A DNA stretch of 9,506 nucleotides from a bacterium 42_11 (GTDB lineage: Bacteria > Synergistota > GBS-1): contig LGFB01000036.1 in assembly GCA_001508835.1 (NCBI GenBank), forward strand, positions 1 through 9,506, written 5' to 3'. The notes beneath the pieces were generated by a model. The model searched no databases. It saw only the letters and a program-made list of their open reading frames with translations, and had not been told where the DNA came from. This document shows, piece by piece, positions 1-5,396 of this stretch (within the stretch, counting starts at the first letter, position 1; the number at the start of each line of letters is the position of its first letter). The position numbers and the translations under genes are program-made.

Positions 1-590
1 TTCTCTCCGTATCGAGTTAGAGTGTCAAGCTCCTCAAAAGTTGCCCCTCCAACCAGCCCACCACATCTGCTAGAAGCCCTTATAAGCGCCATGGTTTTCT
101 TAGAGTGAATATCCTCTATCCTCCCTTCGGTAATATCGAGAACTTGCCCCCCAACCATGCCAGAAGGACCAGCGGCATAAGCTATCTCAAAGATAACATC
201 CTTTAAAAGGTTACCGCTCAAGCTACTGCTCAATATTTCAAAGGCATAGGTTAAAAGGGCATCGCCCGCAAGCACAGCGAGAGCGCACCCAAATTTCTTG
301 TGAGTCGAAGGCTTCCCCCTGCGAAAATCATCATTATCCATACAAGGGAGGTCATCATGAATTAAAGAATAATTGTGAATTAGCTCGATAGCACAGGCCA
401 CTGGAAGCGCATCGCTCAGATGTCCACCAACTGCCTCACAAGAGGATAAAACTAAAAGAGGTCTAAATCTCTTCCCACCAGGAAATAGAGAATACTCCAT
501 CGCTTCCAAAAGAAGAGAAGGCACCTCTTTTAACTTCATATAGTCTCTCAACGCCATTTCTATAATCTCAATTTTATCTTCCAGAGCCAC
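1..590 (-). CDS. ispA: Polyprenyl (farnesyl/geranylgeranyl) diphosphate synthase, 3' part missing
   Basis: Trans-prenyl chain elongation enzyme: it condenses isopentenyl diphosphate with an allylic diphosphate in the cytosol to make C15 or C20 precursors of quinones, carotenoids or the undecaprenyl carrier. I translated 196 codons. Visible motifs are GGKRFRP (38-44), the first Asp-rich motif DDLPCMD (79-85) followed by NDDFRRGKPS, and GGQVLD (148-153). The reading frame runs off the left edge, so about 100 residues, including the second Asp-rich motif, are outside. The start is a GTG at 588-590: AAAGGAG at 599-605 lies 8 bases upstream, whereas the ATG at 596-598 is out of frame. Tyr74 sits five residues before the first Asp, as in E. 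coli IspA-type and CrtE-type enzymes, so chain length (FPP or GGPP) is undecided. It is first in its transcript, driven by an extended -10 at 622-630. Confidence 0.93.
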   Translation of the reverse strand, partial: MALEDKIEIIEMALRDYMKLKEVPSLLLEAMEYSLFPGGKRFRPLLVLSSCEAVGGHLSDALPVACAIELIHNYSLIHDDLPCMDNDDFRRGKPSTHKKFGCALAVLAGDALLTYAFEILSSSLSGNLLKDVIFEIAYAAGPSGMVGGQVLDITEGRIEDIHSKKTMALIRASSRCGGLVGGATFEELDTLTRYGE

Positions 591-621
591 CTTACCATCT
601 CCTTTCTCAATCTCTATTATG

Positions 622-630
622 ATTATAGCA
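622..630 (-). promoter_or_regulatory. Extended -10 promoter for the polyprenyl synthase gene
   Basis: On the minus strand this reads TGCTATAAT: a perfect TATAAT (622-627) with the TGn extension (628-630). Predicted transcription start is near 615, giving a leader of about 25 bases that contains the AAAGGAG ribosome site. No TTGACA-like -35 is seen at the usual distance, which fits an extended -10 promoter. The element faces the plus-strand promoter at 638-646. Confidence 0.6.
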
Positions 631-637
631 GTTATTG

Positions 638-646
638 TGCTATACT
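638..646 (+). promoter_or_regulatory. Extended -10 promoter for the exported-protein gene at 678
   Basis: Reads TGCTATACT, a near-consensus -10 (TATACT, 641-646) with the TGn extension. Predicted start is near 653, leaving a leader of about 25 bases with the strong ribosome site AAAGGAGGAGG (663-673), 4 bases before the ATG at 678. No clear -35. With the minus-strand element at 622-630 it forms an inverted repeat (8 of 9 positions) around a 7-base spacer. Confidence 0.55.
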
Positions 647-677
647 TCTAAAAAGAAAAGGGAAAGGAGGAGGAACC

Positions 678-1469
678 ATGAGATTTAGGTGCGCGGTTTT
701 TATAGTTCTTTTGCTGTCATTTTTACCAACTCTTGCGAGAGGAGAGGAAAACCCCTTTCTCGCTAAAGCACGCATCAAGCTAATCCAAGCAAAAAAAATC
801 GTCATCTTACCCTTTTCCAGCACCTCAAGGAACCCCATGGAAATAGAGAGCAGAAGGCTACTTTTTGCTATTAGACAAAGATTCGAAAGCATGGGAAAGC
901 TTGTAATGCCTGAAGAAGATGTATGGAAGCTACTTAGAGAAATGAACCTGGTGGAGAGGAAAAATGAATACCAAAAGAAATTGGAAGAGCAACTCGAAAC
1001 CTACGGATTTAGCAAGGAAATGCACGAATATCTAAAAGAGAACGACCCCAGGCTTCTAAGCGAACCCTTTATGCTTGCATTAACGAAAGAAGAAATCAAA
1101 AAAATCGGAAGCTACTTTAAAGCGGACATAATAGTAAGAGGTTGTATAGTAGATTACGGCACGATGGATGTTTCCAGCGGAAGCCCTTTAAGTCAACTCC
1201 TCGGGGGAATTGCCCCATTCGTAACAGCTCAGAGGATAGGGGTAGCCATTGCCATAGGAAGCTATATTCCCTCTACCGATAAACAAGGAGTAGTTCAAAT
1301 GACCATTCACCTTTGTGATGGAGAAAGCGGAGAGCTCCTTTACGGAAAGTCCCTCTTTTCTACATACAAACCCCTCTTCTCTAACTTAAAAAGCAAAGCT
1401 GTCTTGCTTCAGGGAGCAATTCAGAGAGCTTTAGAAACCTTCTTTGAAGAGTTTTCTGAAGTTAATTAA
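678..1469 (+). CDS. Exported protein of unknown function, possible CsgG/LpoB-like fold
   Basis: 263 residues. The N-terminus is a Sec signal peptide: Arg-rich n-region (MRFR), hydrophobic core (about 6-17), probable signal peptidase I site after ARG at residue 22. There is no lipobox cysteine, so it is not a lipoprotein. The mature part starts with a basic helix and a buried strand (KKIVILPF, about 39-46), then a charged helical middle (about 85-145) and a second strand (ADIIVRG, about 149-155) after KEEIKKIG. The order 'strand ending in PF, long helices, then an A-D-[IV]-[IV]-[VI]-x-G strand' recalls periplasmic CsgG/LpoB/TolB-N-like domains; this is a resemblance by eye, not a family assignment. 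The middle and C-terminus (about 168-263) have no motif I recognise. The start is fixed by AAAGGAGGAGG at 663-673. Its stop shares the palindrome TTAA with the opposing gene. Confidence 0.8.
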   Translation: MRFRCAVFIVLLLSFLPTLARGEENPFLAKARIKLIQAKKIVILPFSSTSRNPMEIESRRLLFAIRQRFESMGKLVMPEEDVWKLLREMNLVERKNEYQKKLEEQLETYGFSKEMHEYLKENDPRLLSEPFMLALTKEEIKKIGSYFKADIIVRGCIVDYGTMDVSSGSPLSQLLGGIAPFVTAQRIGVAIAIGSYIPSTDKQGVVQMTIHLCDGESGELLYGKSLFSTYKPLFSNLKSKAVLLQGAIQRALETFFEEFSEVN

Positions 1470-2242
1470 AGCTCGTTTTCCCGCTTCCACGCTTCATAAA
1501 GTTTCCTATCATAAAGATTAGGGAAAAGAGCCCTTAAGACAACAAAAAGGTTATAACGGAAAGGCCAAACGAGAACCCTCTTTCTCTTCAAATAGGCATC
1601 ATAAACCGCTTTTGCAAAAAGGGAGGGGTCTTCCCTTCTGCCCAATGGGGGGTGCCTTAAGCTGCCCAATGTCCTTTCCGTAAACTCCGTTTTAATCCTT
1701 CCTGCTTCCACGTTAAGCACATTTATATCTCTCTCCACTAATTCAGCTCTCAGGCTTTCCATTATAGAGCTTAAAGCAGACTTACTGGCACCGTATCCCC
1801 CCATAAAGGGAACTGGTAAACGCGCCGTTATAGAAGAGATGTTTATTATGGTTCCCCCATTCTTCATATGCCTCAGGGCTTCCTTAGTCAGCCGAAATGG
1901 GGAAAAAAAGTTCACTTCAAACACATAACGCAAATCCTCTTCGCTCATATCCTCAAAGCCTTCATAAATGCCAACGCCTGCCCCATTTATAAGGACATCT
2001 ATCTTGCCAAAACTATTTAAAGCCTTTCGAACCACTTCAACTTCATTCCTCTTTAAGGCGTCATAGATACATACTTCCACCTTAGCCCAGCCAAGTTCCC
2101 TCTCGAGCAAGCGAAGCTTCTCTTTCGACCTACCGCATAAAAGGAGAGAAAAACCCTCTTCAGCAAATTTCAAACTTAAAGCTCTCCCTATTCCACCTGT
2201 AGCTCCCGTTATTATACAAACCTTACTCACGTTTTTACTCAT
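1466..2242 (-). CDS. Short-chain dehydrogenase/reductase (classical SDR)
   Basis: NAD(P)-dependent oxidoreductase of the classical SDR family, substrate unknown. With the start at 2242 it has 258 residues. It shows the nucleotide-binding loop TGATGGIG (12-19), an NGAG variant of NNAG (86-89), and the catalytic tetrad Asn111, Ser137, Tyr150 and Lys154 (YGASK). The C-terminus (about 223-245) is hydrophobic and aromatic, as in DltE/COG0300-type SDRs, and may contact the membrane or a lipophilic substrate. An upstream in-frame ATG at 2260 would add MVYFVL, but that stretch overlaps the -10 element TATACT, whose predicted start falls at 2242-2243. I therefore prefer 2242, with a leaderless mRNA; no ribosome site precedes it. 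Its stop overlaps the stop of the gene ending at 1469. Gene confidence is high, start confidence moderate. Confidence 0.9.
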   Translation of the reverse strand: MSKNVSKVCIITGATGGIGRALSLKFAEEGFSLLLCGRSKEKLRLLERELGWAKVEVCIYDALKRNEVEVVRKALNSFGKIDVLINGAGVGIYEGFEDMSEEDLRYVFEVNFFSPFRLTKEALRHMKNGGTIINISSITARLPVPFMGGYGASKSALSSIMESLRAELVERDINVLNVEAGRIKTEFTERTLGSLRHPPLGRREDPSLFAKAVYDAYLKRKRVLVWPFRYNLFVVLRALFPNLYDRKLYEAWKRENEL

Positions 2243-2250
2243 CAACACAA

Positions 2251-2259
2251 AGTATACCA
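2251..2259 (-). promoter_or_regulatory. Extended -10 promoter for the SDR gene, leaderless start
   Basis: On the minus strand this reads TGGTATACT (-10 TATACT at 2251-2256 with a TG extension). Eight bases separate the -10 from the ATG at 2242, so transcription should begin on, or one base before, the start codon. No -35 match and no Shine-Dalgarno sequence precedes this ATG. Confidence 0.5.
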
Positions 2260-2279
2260 TAAATACTACCCATAATTAG

Positions 2280-2288
2280 TGCTATAAT
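2280..2288 (+). promoter_or_regulatory. Extended -10 promoter for the DUF362-pgsA-plsY-radical SAM operon, leaderless start
   Basis: Reads TGCTATAAT, a consensus extended -10. Six bases (2289-2294) separate it from the ATG at 2295, so the predicted transcription start is the A of the start codon. The bases between hold no ribosome site. Its -35 region is shared with the divergent SDR promoter and contains no TTGACA-like hexamer. Confidence 0.6.
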
Positions 2289-2294
2289 AGCTTT

Positions 2295-3419
2295 ATGAAG
2301 GTTGCGTTAAGAAAAATTCCCGAGATAAGCTACGAGCATATAAAAACAAAGATTAAAGAGATTTTCGACCTTCTTGGTGGAGTTGAAAAGTTTATATCTC
2401 CCAACAATAAGGTTTTGATCAAGCCTAACCTTCTTTCCCCATCAAAGATAGAAGAAGCGAGAATAACCGACCCGAGGGTTATTGAAGCTGTCGTTGAGAT
2501 TATCCACCCAATAGCATCAGAAATATGGATAGGTGATAGCTCGGGCATCTCAACGAAAAGCGCAACTCAGAGAACAATGGAAAGTATAGCTTTACATGAG
2601 CTACCTCAGAAATACCCGAAAGTTAAGCTAAGAAACTTTGACGAAGAAGGTAAAAGGACCAAAGAGATAAGTTTAGGAAAAAGAGGTAAAATGCATGTGG
2701 CGGTAGCAGAGGCAGTTTTCCAAGCGGATAAGATAATCAACCTACCTAAGCTAAAGACGCACAACCTTACCGTTATGACCTGTGCCGTTAAGAACACCTT
2801 CGGCTGTCTTCCTGGAAGTCAGAAGGCAAGAGTTCACGCCGAAGCCAGGGACGCGGAAAACTTCGCCCATGCGTTGATAGATCTCCATCTCATCGCAAAG
2901 CCAACCATCACAATAGTGGATGCAACCTTATCCATGGAAGGAGAAGGACCATCGTGGGGAAAACCAATAGAAACAAAACTCCTTTTCGGAGGAGAAAACT
3001 CTTTCGCGGTAGACTTAGTAGCATCAAGAATAATGGGATTCGTCCCTCATAAAATTCCAACCATAAAGGTAGCAGAGGAAAGAAACCTAAATCCGGAAAA
3101 AGTAGATATAGTGGGAGAGAGATTAGAGGAAGTAAGTTTCAGCTTTGAGGCTCCAAAAAGCATGATTTTGGCTAGGGCTCTACCTTCCTTCATATGGAGA
3201 GGGCTAACACCCAAGATAAAGATGAACGAAGAAAAGTGCATAAAATGTGGAATATGTGCTAAAAACTGTCCGGAAAGGGCAATTACCCTGAGTCCCTTTC
3301 CAAGGGTCAACTATGATAAGTGCATCTTATGCTTCTGCTGTCATGAGCTTTGTCCCGTAGGAGCGGTGCAAATACAGGAAAGATTATTATCAAAGTTATT
3401 TCTGTGTGGGGTGAGATAG
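2295..3419 (+). CDS. DUF362 protein with C-terminal 2[4Fe-4S] ferredoxin domain
   Basis: 374 residues, COG2006/DUF362 type; the family has no settled biochemical role that I know. The DUF362 part (about 1-290) shows its usual landmarks: KPNLL (43-47), GDSSG (80-84), NLPKLKTH (149-156), a conserved AVKNTFGCLPG stretch (164-174) and a DATLSMEGEGP loop (209-219). The C-terminus carries two cluster motifs of the CxxCxxCxxxCP type: Cys315/318/321/325 and Cys343/346/349/353, with an extra Cys348. It should bind two [4Fe-4S] clusters and pass electrons in the cytosol; no signal peptide or membrane segment is seen. It is the first gene of a plus-strand operon and ends 3 bases before pgsA. The ATG at 2295 lacks a ribosome site and appears leaderless. 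What the clusters reduce cannot be read from the sequence. Confidence 0.9.
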   Translation: MKVALRKIPEISYEHIKTKIKEIFDLLGGVEKFISPNNKVLIKPNLLSPSKIEEARITDPRVIEAVVEIIHPIASEIWIGDSSGISTKSATQRTMESIALHELPQKYPKVKLRNFDEEGKRTKEISLGKRGKMHVAVAEAVFQADKIINLPKLKTHNLTVMTCAVKNTFGCLPGSQKARVHAEARDAENFAHALIDLHLIAKPTITIVDATLSMEGEGPSWGKPIETKLLFGGENSFAVDLVASRIMGFVPHKIPTIKVAEERNLNPEKVDIVGERLEEVSFSFEAPKSMILARALPSFIWRGLTPKIKMNEEKCIKCGICAKNCPERAITLSPFPRVNYDKCILCFCCHELCPVGAVQIQERLLSKLFLCGVR

Positions 3420-3422
3420 GAC

Positions 3423-3950
3423 GTGAATTTAGCAATTAAATTAACACTTTTAAGAATGGTTTTAACGATACCCTTTATAGCTGCGTGTCTCTGGGAAGAG
3501 GGAAACTTAAAACTTGCCTCGCTTATACTCTTCTCAGTAGCCTCGTTAACCGATTATCTCGATGGCAGGATAGCCAGGGCAAAGAAGATAATAACTGATG
3601 CAGGTAAAATCTTAGATCCTATAGCAGATAAGATTCTAATCACGGGCGCCTTTGTGAGCTTCGTCCAACTTGGAAAGGTACCTGCATGGATAGCAATCGT
3701 AGTGATAACAAGAGAGTTTTTAGTGACAGGCTTGCGGACCTTAGCAGCAAACAAGAGCATAATCATATCGGCAAGCTTTTTTGGAAAGGCAAAAATGTTT
3801 CTCCAGACCATAGCGGTATTCACAATACTATTGGGTTTCAACGAAACCATTACTCTCATAGTATTATGGACAACGGCCATAGTAACGATACTTTCGGGGT
3901 TAGATTATTTTATTAAAAACAAAGAAATAATAAGGGAGGCGCTGAAATAG
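3423..3950 (+). CDS. pgsA: CDP-diacylglycerol-glycerol-3-phosphate 3-phosphatidyltransferase
   Basis: Integral membrane enzyme that joins CDP-diacylglycerol and glycerol-3-phosphate to give phosphatidylglycerol phosphate and CMP, the committed step to phosphatidylglycerol and cardiolipin. 175 residues, normal for PgsA. The complete CDP-alcohol phosphatidyltransferase signature is present: Asp44-x2-Asp47-Gly48-x2-Ala51-Arg52-x8-Gly61-x3-Asp65-x3-Asp69. The N-terminus (NLAIKLTLLRMVLTIPF) has the amphipathic start typical of PgsA, followed by several hydrophobic helices (about 11-23, 31-43, 70-90, 120-165). The start is GTG at 3423, supported by GGTGAG at 3410-3415 with 7 bases spacing. The SD overlaps the end of the DUF362 gene, so the two are probably translationally coupled. 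plsY begins 2 bases after its stop. Related transferases (phosphatidylserine synthase, cardiolipin synthase) share the motif, but length and N-terminus favour PgsA. Confidence 0.93.
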   Translation: MNLAIKLTLLRMVLTIPFIAACLWEEGNLKLASLILFSVASLTDYLDGRIARAKKIITDAGKILDPIADKILITGAFVSFVQLGKVPAWIAIVVITREFLVTGLRTLAANKSIIISASFFGKAKMFLQTIAVFTILLGFNETITLIVLWTTAIVTILSGLDYFIKNKEIIREALK

Positions 3951-3952
3951 AA

Positions 3953-4561
3953 ATGGAAGTTATTGCTTTTATCATTATCGGCTTCCTATTCGGGTCTTTC
4001 CCTACAGGCTACGTCTATGGAAAGCTCCTTTTCGGGATAGATATTAGGAAGCACGGAAGCGGAAACATTGGCATGGCAAACGTCAGAAGAACCCTTGGGA
4101 AAAAGGCCGCGCTTATAACTCTGATTGGGGACCTCATAAAAGGAGCTATTCCCTATCTTCTAACCCTGAAGTATACAGGCTCTTATGAAATCGCTTTATC
4201 CTCTGGCTTTGCTGCCATATGCGGACACATATGGACACCATTTTTAGGCTTCAAAGGAGGAAAAGGTATAGCTACAACCTATGGTGTCCTTGCGGCTGCA
4301 TCCCTGCCTGTAGCCATCCTGTCCGCTTTCGTCTGGTATATCATGGTTAAGGTAACAAGATATTCCTCGTTAGGCTCTCTTTGTGGAGTTGGCTCCAGTA
4401 TAGCTTGGGCTTATGTTTTGCCCTTCTCTCCTAAAGCCCTTCCCTTTTTCTCTCTAATAACTTTCATCCTCGTTCTCTATACTCACAGAGAGAATATAAG
4501 AAGGCTTATCAAGGGGGAGGAATTAACCATAGATGGAAAACCAAAGATTAGAGGAGATTGA
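3953..4561 (+). CDS. plsY: Acyl-phosphate:glycerol-3-phosphate acyltransferase PlsY
   Basis: Polytopic membrane enzyme that acylates glycerol-3-phosphate at position 1 with acyl-phosphate (made by PlsX, not in this window), giving lysophosphatidic acid and feeding the pathway that ends in PgsA. 202 residues, normal length. All three family motifs are visible: motif 1 SGNIGMANVRR (36-46), motif 2 GFKGGKGIAT (99-108) and motif 3 THRENIRRLIKGEE (177-190). Hydrophobic segments at about 1-25, 50-72, 82-98, 108-132, 140-157 and 162-177 fit the known topology. In motif 1 the common 'GATN' reads GMAN, a modest departure that keeps Ser, both Gly, both Asn and Arg. GGGAGG at 3934-3939 is the probable ribosome site, though 13 bases from the ATG is long. 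The last 29 bases overlap the radical SAM gene. Confidence 0.95.
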   Translation: MEVIAFIIIGFLFGSFPTGYVYGKLLFGIDIRKHGSGNIGMANVRRTLGKKAALITLIGDLIKGAIPYLLTLKYTGSYEIALSSGFAAICGHIWTPFLGFKGGKGIATTYGVLAAASLPVAILSAFVWYIMVKVTRYSSLGSLCGVGSSIAWAYVLPFSPKALPFFSLITFILVLYTHRENIRRLIKGEELTIDGKPKIRGD

Positions 4562-5396
4562 AAACATCTCATCCCCCTGCAGGTTATGCCCTCACGAATG
4601 CAAAGCTGAAAGGAATGAGAAAAAAGCGGGTTTTTGCAGAGTACCTACATTGGAACCCATGATAAGTAGTTACGGCCCCCACTTTGGAGAAGAAAGTTTC
4701 CTTGTTGGAAGAGGTGGATCCGGAACAATATTTTTTACTTACTGTAATATGAAATGCGTTTTCTGCCAAAATTACGATATAAGCCAGTTAGGATATGGTA
4801 AGGTCATAAAGGTGGAAGACTTAGCTAAGATAATGTTAACGCTTCAAAAGGCAGGCTGTCACAATATCAACCTTGTAACACCCACTCCACATATTCTTTC
4901 CATAGTCAAGGCTATAGAGCTTGCCAAGGCTAAAGGACTCCACATACCAATAGTCTATAATTGTGGGGGATATGAGTCTGTTAAAACCCTAAAGCTCCTT
5001 AAAGGGGTAATCGACATCTACATGCCAGACTTCAAATATGGAGAATCAGAAGCGGGAGAGGAGCTATCCAAGGTTAAGAACTATACGGAGATCGCTCTTC
5101 AAGCTATAGAAGAAATGCTATCACAGGTTGGGCATTTAGAGATCGGTCCAGATGGAATAGCAAGAAAGGGAGTTTTCATAAGACACCTTATCATGCCCAA
5201 CGATGCCGCATCGTCCTTTAAAGCCCTTGAGCTCCTTGCCGAAAACTTTCCCGGGATAGCTGTTAATATCATGGATCAGTATTATCCAACCTATCTTGCT
5301 GAAAGATACCCCAAAATATCAAGAAGAATAAATGCGAGAGAGTGGAGCGAGATCCTGAAATTCGCTGGTAGCCTCAGACTAAGAATAGTAAGCTAA
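4533..5396 (+). CDS. PflX-like radical SAM protein (COG1313 type)
   Basis: Cytosolic [4Fe-4S] radical S-adenosylmethionine protein of the pyruvate formate-lyase activating enzyme-like group; target unknown. 287 residues. The SAM-cluster motif is CNMKCVFC (Cys71, 75, 78). An N-terminal set Cys16, 19, 23 and 35 (CxLCPxxC ... GFC) is characteristic of COG1180/COG1313 proteins and may bind a further metal or cluster. Later landmarks are NLVTPTPH, MPDFKYG, RHLIMPND and MDQYYPTY, all typical of the PflX subgroup. No pyruvate formate-lyase or glycyl-radical enzyme is nearby, so an 'activating enzyme' label is not supported by context. The ATG at 4533 follows GGGGGAGG (4513-4520) at 12 bases and lies inside plsY, implying coupled translation. 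Its 3' end overlaps the opposing feoB end by 23 bases, with no terminator between. Confidence 0.88.
   Translation: MENQRLEEIENISSPCRLCPHECKAERNEKKAGFCRVPTLEPMISSYGPHFGEESFLVGRGGSGTIFFTYCNMKCVFCQNYDISQLGYGKVIKVEDLAKIMLTLQKAGCHNINLVTPTPHILSIVKAIELAKAKGLHIPIVYNCGGYESVKTLKLLKGVIDIYMPDFKYGESEAGEELSKVKNYTEIALQAIEEMLSQVGHLEIGPDGIARKGVFIRHLIMPNDAASSFKALELLAENFPGIAVNIMDQYYPTYLAERYPKISRRINAREWSEILKFAGSLRLRIVS

Noticed and set aside
596..598. ATG as start of the polyprenyl synthase
   Set aside because: It is out of frame with the conserved protein; the GTG at 588-590 is in frame and 8 bases after AAAGGAG.
632..892. Minus-strand open frame of 86 codons
   Set aside because: It is antisense to the signal-peptide region of the exported protein, covers the promoter region, and has no ribosome site or recognisable motif.
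2258..2260. ATG as start of the SDR gene
   Set aside because: It abuts the -10 element TATACT; the extra MVYFVL is not needed for the fold. Kept as the alternative start, since a weak GGGTAG lies upstream.
3554..3880. Minus-strand open frame of 108 codons within pgsA
   Set aside because: The opposite strand encodes the full CDP-alcohol phosphatidyltransferase signature; this frame is a by-product of the codon pattern.
4533..5396. Naming the radical SAM protein as pyruvate formate-lyase activating enzyme
   Set aside because: The CxxxCxxC motif is shared across the family, but the N-terminal Cys set and RHLIMPND/MDQYYPTY blocks fit the PflX subgroup and no glycyl-radical enzyme is nearby.
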